Shown here in pieces: positions 57,056 through 64,000 of a stretch of 64,000 bases of DNA. Under the pieces are notes generated by a model. The model was given only the letters and a program-made list of their open reading frames with translations. It made no database searches and was not told the DNA's origin. The stretch is taken from positions 126,191 to 190,190 of the forward strand of contig NZ_VICC01000001.1 of assembly GCF_006546825.1 (NCBI RefSeq). Reading direction: 5' to 3'. A program made the position numbers and the translations under genes. Source of the stretch: Actinomyces oris (GTDB lineage: Bacteria > Actinomycetota > Actinomycetes > Actinomycetales > Actinomycetaceae). Every line of letters starts with the position of its first letter. Position 1 is the stretch's first letter.

Positions 57056-59527
57056 GTGAGACCTCGACGACGTCAACAGCGCCTGGTGCGCGGGGTCGTG
57101 TACGCCCTCGTGCTGCTGGTGGTCATCGGCATGATCCTGGCGGTGGTGGGGCCGACCCTCGCCGCCGCGGCTCCAACGGCGCCGGAATCCGAGGCAGCGC
57201 CGGCGTCTCAGGGGACATCGGCACCTACGACTGATGCCGCCTCGTCTTCGCGGCCGGCGCCGGTCGTCGTCCTGGCGACGAACAATCTCACCTGGGCGGA
57301 CCTGCAAGCACAGGCCTCCCGCGAGGGCACCGGTGAGAGTTCCGCTTCTTCCGGTGCCGGCTCGGCGGCCGACCACCTGCTGACCTTCGCCTGGCGGGGC
57401 GAGCCGATGAACCTGTCCGTGCGCACCCCGGCGGACCGCACCTGCCCGGCCGACGCCTGGCTCACCCTGGGCCGGGGCAAGCGCGCGAGCGCCATCGAAC
57501 CGGCCGCTTCCTGTGTCGGCTCCACCGCCGCGATCCCTCGCGACACCCCCCTGGTCGGGGCGCTCGGGCAGGACGTCTCGATCCGGGCCGTCGGCCCCGG
57601 CACACAGCTGGCCACAGGAGCACCTGGGGGCTCAACGACCAGGCCCGCCCCCGTGGCGCCCTCGGTGGCCCAGGCCCTGACCGCCGACGCGGACCTCACC
57701 ATCATCGACACCGCGAGCGCTGCCACCACCGACGCCGAGCGGATCGCCTCCCTCGACGCGGCCCTGCGCACGGTCCAGGAGCAGTCGCGCCCCGGCACCC
57801 GCATCATCGTCGCCTCCCTGGCCGACGACGATGCCCCCGGCCCCCAGATGGCGGTCCTGCCCGCGGGCACGAGGAGCGCGCGCGGCGCCTCCGACGGTCT
57901 TGTCGTCGGCGACTCCACGCATCAGGCGGGCCTGGTCCAGCTGACCGACCTCACCCCGACTCTCGTCTCCGCCCTGGCCGGCCGCCGCGACCCGGCCTTC
58001 GACGGCCACGCGCTCACGCTGCCCGAGACCGGCCGCGCGGGCGTATCAACAGCCGGCGCAGGCGCCGCCACCGGGGACGCCCGCATCTCGCGGCTCGCCG
58101 ACGACGCCCTGCACGCTCGCGCCTCCCAGGCCACGGTCATGCGGGCCGGTGCCCTGCTCATGGGCCTGGCCGTGGCGCTCCTGGTCTGGGCGGCCGTCGC
58201 GCTGCGCGACCCGAAGGCGAGCCGGCGCGAGGCTCTCCGCCGCCTGGTCACGTGGGTGGCCGTCTACCTCAGCGCCCTGCCGACGGCCTTGCTGCTGGTC
58301 AATGCCGCCCCGTGGTGGCGCGTGGGGGCCCGGGCAGGCTCCCCCTCGGGGTGGGCCTCACTCGTCGCCGTGGCCGCGGCCGCCCTGGTCGCGGCCGGAA
58401 TCGTGGGACTGGCCGCCGGGATCGTGGCGCTGGTACGGCGGCACCGGCGGCCCCACCCTGCTGCCTCACCGAATCCTTCACCTTCAGCGCTCGGCGCCAC
58501 GGCTGCCACTGAGCCGGCCGGATCCGCCAGCGCCCTCGGCACCCAGGGGGAGACCGCGGCCGAGCCGCAGCCAGACGAGGCCGACGGCCCCGCACCCGCC
58601 TCGTCGTCTCCGTCCCCCAACGGGGCGAGCCTGACGGCGCTGCTGGTCGCGGCGGCGATCCCGCTGGCCTGGCTGGTCGACGCCGCCGCGGGCGCACCCC
58701 TGGCCTTCAACAACCCTCTGGGCATGAACGCGGTGGTGGCGGGCCGTTTCTACGGGGTGTCGAACACGGCTTTCGCGCTAGTGGCCGGTGCACTCGTCGT
58801 CGTCATCGCCGGCGCCTGGGTGACGCTGGGCGGCGGGCGGCGAAGCGCACTGCTGGTGACGGCCCTGCTGGGCGGGGCGGCGCTGCTCGTTGATGGGGCC
58901 CCGCAGCTGGGCGCGGACGTGGGCGGTGCCCTGACGCTGGTGCCGACGCTGGCCTTCCTCGCTGCGGGCCTGGCGGGCCTGCACCTGAGCTGGCGGCGCT
59001 GGCTGGCCATCGGTGCCGCAACGGTCCTGGTGGTGGGCGGGTTCGCCGTCGTCGACCTCCTCCGGCCCGGTGGACCCACGCATCTGGGGCGCTTCGCCCG
59101 TCAGGTGGCCGACGGCTCGGCCGCCGGCGTGCTGGGACGAAAGGCCTACGCACTGGTCGGTCCCTTCGTCACGAAGCCGGTCATGGCGGCAGCCCTGGCC
59201 TGCGCCGTGGTCATCGTGGCCGCGGCCCTGTGGTGGGGGCGCCGGCAGGTGCGGGCCTGGCGCAACAGCACTAGCCCCTACGCCTGGCTCGCCCCCAACG
59301 CCCACAGGGACATTCCGCGCGTGGGGGGACCGGATTCCTGTCCCCAACCGCGTGGAATGTCCCCGTCCGGGCGATGGGTGACGACGGCGCTGAAGGCGCT
59401 GGGGGTGCTGACGCTCGTGGCCGTCCTGGTCAACGACTCCGGCGTCACGATGGCCGGCTTCATCCTGGCGGCCGCCGCCCCCGCCCTGCTGGCGCTGACG
59501 CTGGCCGGGAGCGAGTCGGCGCGCTAG
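57056..59527 (+). CDS. Large polytopic membrane protein with extracytoplasmic N-terminal domain, 823 aa
   Basis: A helix (about 12-40) is followed by an extracytoplasmic domain of about 330 residues, then nine to ten membrane helices from residue 360 on. The external domain ends GLVQLTDLTPTLVSALAGRRDPAFDGHAL, a tail reminiscent of the alkaline-phosphatase superfamily, so it may be a divergent phosphatase-like domain. The helical half includes LAFNNPLGMNAVVAGRFYGVSNTAFALVAGALVVV. Residues 752-769 (HRDIPRVGGPDSCPQPRG) are encoded by an in-frame copy of the dispersed palindromic repeat. TAGGCT precedes the GTG start by 6 nt. The gene end overlaps the next gene's stop codon. Confidence 0.85.
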   Translation: MRPRRRQQRLVRGVVYALVLLVVIGMILAVVGPTLAAAAPTAPESEAAPASQGTSAPTTDAASSSRPAPVVVLATNNLTWADLQAQASREGTGESSASSGAGSAADHLLTFAWRGEPMNLSVRTPADRTCPADAWLTLGRGKRASAIEPAASCVGSTAAIPRDTPLVGALGQDVSIRAVGPGTQLATGAPGGSTTRPAPVAPSVAQALTADADLTIIDTASAATTDAERIASLDAALRTVQEQSRPGTRIIVASLADDDAPGPQMAVLPAGTRSARGASDGLVVGDSTHQAGLVQLTDLTPTLVSALAGRRDPAFDGHALTLPETGRAGVSTAGAGAATGDARISRLADDALHARASQATVMRAGALLMGLAVALLVWAAVALRDPKASRREALRRLVTWVAVYLSALPTALLLVNAAPWWRVGARAGSPSGWASLVAVAAAALVAAGIVGLAAGIVALVRRHRRPHPAASPNPSPSALGATAATEPAGSASALGTQGETAAEPQPDEADGPAPASSSPSPNGASLTALLVAAAIPLAWLVDAAAGAPLAFNNPLGMNAVVAGRFYGVSNTAFALVAGALVVVIAGAWVTLGGGRRSALLVTALLGGAALLVDGAPQLGADVGGALTLVPTLAFLAAGLAGLHLSWRRWLAIGAATVLVVGGFAVVDLLRPGGPTHLGRFARQVADGSAAGVLGRKAYALVGPFVTKPVMAAALACAVVIVAAALWWGRRQVRAWRNSTSPYAWLAPNAHRDIPRVGGPDSCPQPRGMSPSGRWVTTALKALGVLTLVAVLVNDSGVTMAGFILAAAAPALLALTLAGSESAR
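59306..59364. repeat. Dispersed palindromic repeat, copy 10, in frame within a coding sequence
   Basis: A minimal 59-bp copy: GGGACATTCCGCGCGTGGG and its near-complement CGCGTGGAATGTCCCC surround the core at 59325-59345. It can fold on itself into one long hairpin. It is translated as part of a cytoplasmic loop between two membrane helices. Confidence 0.85.
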
Positions 59528-60405
59528 CTCTCGGCCGTCTCCGAGGTGGCCTGTGGGCTGTCGCCGTCGTGCGGCTTCTGGGCGGACCGGGCGACGTCGT
59601 CAGCCTTGGGCGGCTGCGGCACGGCGCGGTAGGCGATGAAGTGGTCCTGCTCGGCGGCCGCCCTCTCGAAGGAGGCGCGCGGCACCCGGTGGCGGCGCAG
59701 CTTGCGCCGGGTCACGGCCCGCAGGACGTCCTTGTACTGGGAGGCGCGGTGCATCGTTCCGGCCCGGTCGTTACCGGTGACGCGGTGGGTGATGTCGCAG
59801 GGGACCTCGATGACGGCGAGCCCGGCCACGAGGACGTCGATGGTCAGGCCGACCTCCACCCCCCAGCCGTCGGCCAGGGGCACCGCCTTCTCATAGGCCT
59901 CACGGCTCAGGCATCGCTGACCGGACAGCGGCGCCACGGGCAGCCACCCGGTGGACAGCGAGATGGCCCGCCTGGCGGCGCGCACGACCCGGCCGCGGCC
60001 GCCGGCCCCGGACTGCTTGGGGGGAACTGCGATGGACATGTCGGCCACGCCGTCGACGACCGGGGGCACCAGCTCGGCGCAGGAGGCGGCTGAGTCCCCC
60101 AGGTCGGCGTCGATGAACAGCAGCAGCCGGGCGGGACCGTCGGAGTAGTCGCGCATGGCGACGACGGAGGCACCGGTCTCCATCGCGGAGGCCTTCCCGC
60201 GTGAGACGGAGTGGCGGACCGTCACGGCGCCGGCGGCGCGGGCGTGGTCCTGGGTTCCGTCGGTCGATCCGTCGTCGACGACGATGACGAGGTCCACTCG
60301 CGGGATGGAGCGGCAGGCCCGGACGGTGGTGGCGATGCGCTCAGCCTCATCCTTGGCAGGGATGACCACGGCAACGCGCTGGTCGGGCCGCTTGGTGGAA
60401 CTCAC
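59524..60405 (-). CDS. Family 2 glycosyltransferase, 293 aa
   Basis: GT-A fold: NTP-sugar site VAVVIPAKDEAERIATTVRAC, VIVVDDGSTDGTQDHARAAGAVTV and the DxD-type motif LLFIDADLGDSAASC, followed by the acceptor region RCLSREAYEKAVPLADGWGVEVGLTIDVLVAGLAVIEVPCDITHRVTGND. This resembles glucosyl-3-phosphoglycerate synthase/dolichol-phosphate-type GT2 enzymes; the acceptor is unknown. The stop overlaps the stop of the converging membrane-protein gene in a shared CTAG. A disordered tail follows the domain. Confidence 0.9.
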   Translation of the reverse strand: MSSTKRPDQRVAVVIPAKDEAERIATTVRACRSIPRVDLVIVVDDGSTDGTQDHARAAGAVTVRHSVSRGKASAMETGASVVAMRDYSDGPARLLLFIDADLGDSAASCAELVPPVVDGVADMSIAVPPKQSGAGGRGRVVRAARRAISLSTGWLPVAPLSGQRCLSREAYEKAVPLADGWGVEVGLTIDVLVAGLAVIEVPCDITHRVTGNDRAGTMHRASQYKDVLRAVTRRKLRRHRVPRASFERAAAEQDHFIAYRAVPQPPKADDVARSAQKPHDGDSPQATSETAES

Positions 60406-60908
60406 TCCCCCAGGGTATCCAGACTCCCGGCCTCCAGCCGATACCTGAGCACCTCGTTATCGCGCGCCTTTTTTGTGAGGCCCGTCAAGTTCTGCGATCT
60501 CGTGCCATGCGGCGCGGAATCCTCGGGCTCCGCGCACAGCACAGGCACGCCGGCCACGCCCCGCGCGCATCGCGCCGGTCACTGCGACACGCCGATGAAC
60601 CACGAGGTGGGCACCCTTCGCCGCTTTCAGACTTTCCTGAGTGATTTTGTGTCAAACCTTCAGCATGGGACCACGGTCCCCGGAGAAACTGAGAAATCTT
60701 GCAGCAATGAATCACGTTTCCTCATTCGGGCGCTAGAGTCACGTGTTTCGGCATGTCACACCCGGTTCTCATGGCACAGTGGAGACAAGGAGCCCGTCAA
60801 CGGAGCCGGGTTCCGCCGGCGCATCTCGCGTCCTTCCGTGTGTCGGGGCGACTCCCCTGCCGCCCCGGCACACCTTGGTCCTCACCAGCCCTGCACCCTT
60901 TGTGCAGG
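60406..60908. other. Non-coding 503-nt stretch between glycosyltransferase and DUF885 genes
   Basis: No gene is supported. The DUF885 gene ends at its right edge and the glycosyltransferase promoter should lie on its left side. A C/T-rich ...GCGCGCCTTTTTTGTGAGG (60461-60480) looks like a poly-T after a weak hairpin and may terminate a rightward transcript. A lower-GC patch lies at about 60630-60740. No riboswitch or small RNA could be assigned. Confidence 0.5.
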
Positions 60909-62933
60909 TCAGTGCAAGGCGCTTGCGAGCAGATCGAGCCCCACGCTGCCCAGATCGATGCCCCGGTTGTGGAAGGCACGCAGGTCCAGCTCACCACCCT
61001 CGGTGCGGGCCTGCGCCTGGGCACTGCACCGACCGGCCTGCCAGACCCGCTCCCCCACCGCGTAGGCCAGCGGCTGAGCCGGCCACCCCAGGTGCCGGGA
61101 GACCTCGAAGCGCAGGCGCCCCTCGGAGATCACGGTGTGGTGGCGCAGCACGGCGGTGACGGTCGCCCGGTTCCACTCGCGGCAGGCCCCCGGGAGGGCG
61201 GCGACGTCGTCGGGCACGGGGAGCCGGGAGTGGACGCCCAGGTCCACGAGGACCCGGGCCAGGCGCCAGCGGCGCGCCGCCAGGCGGCCGAAGCGGTCCT
61301 CGGGCGTGGGCATGAGCCCGAGCTCGTCGGCGAGGGACTCGGCGTACAGGCCCCAGCCCTCGTCGCAGCCGGGCACGAAGCCCAGGTAGCGCTGCCAGGC
61401 GGTCAGGCGCGTGCTGGTGGCGTGGGCGCCGACGTGGACGTGGTGGCCCGGGACCGACTCGTGCAGGACCGTGGTCCGCTCCATCCACGGCCACACCAGC
61501 TGCTCGCCGTCGGCCAGGGAGCGCATGACGATGCCGGGCCGACGCTCCCCGCCGGTACCGCGCGGCTCCTCGTAGTGGACGGCGCCGTCGCCGGGCTCCC
61601 CGAGGCGCACCCGGGGGCGGCCCAGGCCGTCGGGCGGATCGAGGATCCGGCCGACGACGGCGTCCCAGGCCTCGTCGGCGACCTCCTGCGCCCAGATCGT
61701 GTAGTCCTGCGCGCGCACAGCGCGGGTGGGGTCGGCGCGCAGGTGCCGGTTGAGGCTGCCGGCATCGGCGCCGGGGCCCAGGACGTCGGCGGCGATGGCG
61801 TCCTGCTCGGCGATGACCCGCTCCAGCTCCTCGGTGGCCCAGGCGTAGGTCTCCTCGGGGTCCACCCGGGTGCCCAGGACGCGCCGCATCCACAGGGCGT
61901 GGCGCTGCGGGCCGACCCCCTCGGCCTGGGGCGCCCGCGGTGAGAGCGTCGTGCGCAGGTGGGAGGCGAAGTCCAGTGCGGCGCGGCGAGCGACGATGTC
62001 CGCCTCCTGGAGCTGGACGTGCAGGGTGGCCGGCAGGTCCTCGGGCAGTCCCAGGGTCCGGCGTCGGGCGAGGTCGCGCGCCTGCCCGGCGACGACGTCG
62101 ACCTGACTGAGCGGGGCGATCGCACCAGCCTCGGCGGAGGCGGACAGGGAGGCAGCCAGCCCCTCCAGGGCAGTGGGCAGCGCCTCCAGTCGGGTGCGGT
62201 GCAGGTTCCAGGCGTCCTCCCACTTGGCCTCGGCCTCGGCGAGGTCCGCCTCCTCGGAGCCGGCGCGGTCGGGGGCCTCGGGGGGCCGGTGCAGCTGACG
62301 AGCGATCTGCTGGAAGGGCGAGGAGAGGAAACCGAGATTGCCGCCCTCCTCCCCGGCGGAGATGAACTGGATGGAGGTCTCCAGACGCTCCAGGAGGTGG
62401 CGGCGCAGGAGCTCGTCGGAGCCGGTCGAGTGCTCGACGGCGGCCACGCGGTGACGCAGGGAGCGCTCGGCACTGAGACGCTCGACCAGCCCCGCGGGCG
62501 AGTAGTCGGGAAGGATGGTTCCGCCGGGCAGGCCGGTGCGGGCGGCCGCCTCGGGGTCGTGGGCGCACAGGAGCAGGGCGTACTCGTCGGCAAGGTCGCG
62601 CAGGACGACGCCGGCCGCCGCAGTCTCGGAAGGCGAGTGGACCGAGGAGCGGGTGGCGGACTGGGCGGAGGTGTGGGCGGCGGGCGCCGCGGAGGCTGCC
62701 GCCTCGACCTCGCGCACACTCAAGGGGGCGCCGGCCGTGCGGACGGCCCGCCAGGTTCCTGAGCTCGGGTGCTGTGGATGGACCGGTGGCCGCTCGGGCG
62801 GCCCGGTGCTCACTGGGCTGGTGGCGGGGGCGGGCGTGACGTCCGCCGTGCCGGCAGGGGCGTCCTGCGCGTGGGAGCCGCCGGGAGGTGCAGCGGGTCC
62901 GGTTGGAGAGTGCTTCGAGGAGTGATCGGTCAT
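60909..62933 (-). CDS. DUF885-family metallopeptidase-like protein, 674 aa
   Basis: The zinc-site motif HESVPGHHVHVG (491-502), preceded by VLHESVPGHH, and EGWGLYAESLADELG (525-539) identify DUF885, a family of putative zinc peptidases related to M1/M32-type folds. A helical N-terminal domain (about 105-330) precedes the catalytic part. The first 100 residues are a Pro/Ala/Ser-rich, unstructured extension, so the real start may lie further in. No signal peptide is evident, so it is cytoplasmic. It probably trims peptides; natural substrate unknown. Transcribed leftward, as a single gene. Confidence 0.88.
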   Translation of the reverse strand: MTDHSSKHSPTGPAAPPGGSHAQDAPAGTADVTPAPATSPVSTGPPERPPVHPQHPSSGTWRAVRTAGAPLSVREVEAAASAAPAAHTSAQSATRSSVHSPSETAAAGVVLRDLADEYALLLCAHDPEAAARTGLPGGTILPDYSPAGLVERLSAERSLRHRVAAVEHSTGSDELLRRHLLERLETSIQFISAGEEGGNLGFLSSPFQQIARQLHRPPEAPDRAGSEEADLAEAEAKWEDAWNLHRTRLEALPTALEGLAASLSASAEAGAIAPLSQVDVVAGQARDLARRRTLGLPEDLPATLHVQLQEADIVARRAALDFASHLRTTLSPRAPQAEGVGPQRHALWMRRVLGTRVDPEETYAWATEELERVIAEQDAIAADVLGPGADAGSLNRHLRADPTRAVRAQDYTIWAQEVADEAWDAVVGRILDPPDGLGRPRVRLGEPGDGAVHYEEPRGTGGERRPGIVMRSLADGEQLVWPWMERTTVLHESVPGHHVHVGAHATSTRLTAWQRYLGFVPGCDEGWGLYAESLADELGLMPTPEDRFGRLAARRWRLARVLVDLGVHSRLPVPDDVAALPGACREWNRATVTAVLRHHTVISEGRLRFEVSRHLGWPAQPLAYAVGERVWQAGRCSAQAQARTEGGELDLRAFHNRGIDLGSVGLDLLASALH

Positions 62934-63744
62934 AACAAGCAGGCCTTTCGCTTCACTCGCCGCATGGCGGGCGGGCCCGGCGGCGACATTGCCGTCTCAC
63001 CAGGGTGCCAGGAAGCGGAACAAAGGTCCATAGGCGTCGCAGATCTGACGGCGAAGAAGATTGGATGAATTGGTGGGCGCTCCACCCTGTTCGAGGGCGG
63101 CGGGCGCGGCTGGGAACTGGTGCTGGTGCTGGTCCGGTCCCGAGGCGCTTGACTCAACGACGAGCCCGAGCCGGGACCTCGGTAGCGGATGCGGGGAGTC
63201 GGGACTCCCCGCCCCCTCCTGCCAGCACGGACACCCAAGGGGCCGGCCGGCGATCGCGGGTGGCTACCGGGTAGCGGTCGCGGGGCATCGATGGCGGCCG
63301 GCCGATGAGCAGGAGCGAAGCAGGCTGACGCGCATGGCCGTCGACCGCGGCGCGAAGCCGCAAACGGGACGGGTCATCAGTGCTCCTCTCATCCTGGACG
63401 GGCCGGGACGCCCCGGCTCGGGGCGCTCGCCGTGCTGTTGTTGTGCCGTGATGGGCGTGACACGATTCAAGGACGCCGCGGCAGCGGTGTCAAGGATCTG
63501 CGGCCGCGGTTCACCCATACCGATATCCGCGCAGGTCAGAGGCCTCTTAGTGATCGTCATGCATCGCTGCGCTGCCGCCGTTGGCAGCGCTCACAGGAGG
63601 GTGTTCCCCGCCGTCGAGTCGCATCCACCAGACCCGGACCGACCGCATGGTGGTCACTCGTCATTGACAGCGCGTGCCAGGTGTGCGCAACGCGGCCCCA
63701 CCCCCATCCTCCCCGTCGCCTCCCGGACCGGCGCCAGTACGGCC
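62934..63744. other. Non-coding 811-nt stretch
   Basis: Open frames here have Arg/Pro/Gly-rich products and no ribosome sites, so I call no gene. Near 63570-63595 an 8-bp hairpin GCGCTGCC/GGCAGCGC is flanked by conserved-looking pieces (CACCCTCC) on the leftward strand; a structured RNA is possible. The region carries the promoter of the DUF885 gene on its left. Confidence 0.4.
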
Positions 63745-63880
63745 GGGGACATTCCGCGCGGCCGGGTGCGTGTCCTTCCGGGCGGGGGCATTCGACGCCG
63801 TCGGGGACAGCAATCCCGTCCCCACACGCGCGAGACGTCCCCGGCCGGAAGATAGTGTCCCCGCACGCGCAGGATGCCCC
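63745..63880. repeat. Dispersed palindromic repeat, copy 11
   Basis: Core at 63803-63823. It carries both complete arms and ends AGGATGCCCCC, in the orientation of copy 1. It is the best representative of subfamily I. Confidence 0.88.
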
Positions 63881-63972
63881 CACATGCCAGCGAGCTCTCG
63901 GAGACACGGCGTACGTTGGTCGTACCCAATGCCGCGCGCCTTCCGCTGAGTCGGTGGCACCAGCGCCCGCGG

Positions 63973-64000
63973 ATGGCGCCCGACAGCACCACCGCCGACA
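63973..64000 (+). CDS. Possible 5' end of a gene truncated by the window edge
   Basis: ATG 63973 opens MAPDSTTAD and stays open to the end. Nine codons are too few for a secure call; no ribosome site is evident, but the upstream region is free of other genes and a gene must begin near this edge. Confidence 0.2.

Noticed and set aside
59281-59370. Interpreting the translated repeat as a functional cytoplasmic motif
   Set aside because: The residues are explained by the DNA repeat inserted in frame, and a conserved motif is not needed.
63264-63655. 98-codon leftward frame with hairpin leader, considered as a riboswitch or leader peptide
   Set aside because: No known aptamer core could be matched and no downstream gene is present for it to regulate; left as unassigned structure.

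Overview
The window comes from a high-GC actinobacterium. Protein sequences, the abundance of GTG and apparently leaderless starts (a TAnnnT-like box about 6 nt before ATG or GTG), a tRNA with encoded CCA, and the mix of a DUF885 peptidase, a BCCT carrier, MetNIQ and HrpB fit the genus Actinomyces (oral A. oris/A. naeslundii type). That assignment is inference; no ribosomal RNA or species marker is present.

Layout. 1-5.7 kb: a partial small membrane-protein/XRE-regulator operon, a small unknown protein, the helicase hrpB and an NTF2-like protein. 5.96-14.73 kb: an integrated 8.8-kb element bounded by a perfect 45-bp direct repeat derived from the 3' half of a tRNA-Ser(CGA) gene. It carries a tyrosine integrase with an unexpected peptidoglycan-binding-like insertion, an XRE repressor divergent from an AlpA/Xis-like gene, a tightly coupled run of small genes, and a winged-helix replication protein whose own coding sequence holds iteron-like palindromes and two perfect DnaA boxes. 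No conjugation or virion genes are visible, so it resembles a phage-satellite-like (PICI-like) or mobilizable integrative plasmid.

14.9-26 kb: tadA, a BetT-type BCCT carrier, an aldo/keto reductase, an ABC exporter with a NarL-type two-component system (flanked by two direct copies of a roughly 460-bp composite repeat), and upp. 26-31 kb: a large membrane-anchored protein followed by a decayed IS1634-family insertion with a 30-bp target duplication, then a solitary MT-A70 adenine methyltransferase. 31.3-36 kb: a small secreted-type peptide, an orphan histidine kinase, a DASS/SLC13 carrier and a glycerate kinase. 36.4-44.4 kb: a complete type I restriction-modification operon (hsdM, hsdS, a GIY-YIG/DUF4357 gene, hsdR) followed by an AT-rich unknown gene.

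44.7-49.1 kb: a second ABC-exporter plus two-component module. 49.6-52.4 kb: metNIQ, the methionine importer. 52.8-62.9 kb: alpha/beta hydrolase, low-molecular-weight tyrosine phosphatase, prephenate dehydratase (pheA), fructosamine-kinase-like protein, a large membrane protein, a family 2 glycosyltransferase and a DUF885 metallopeptidase. The final kilobase is mostly non-coding.

Scattered through the chromosomal part are eleven copies of an imperfect palindromic repeat of about 135 bp built around a GGGGAC-N9-GTCCCC core. They are nearly all intergenic, but one hairpin-sized copy lies in frame inside a membrane-protein gene. Two copies are joined to a MITE-like hairpin with 20-bp inverted repeats.
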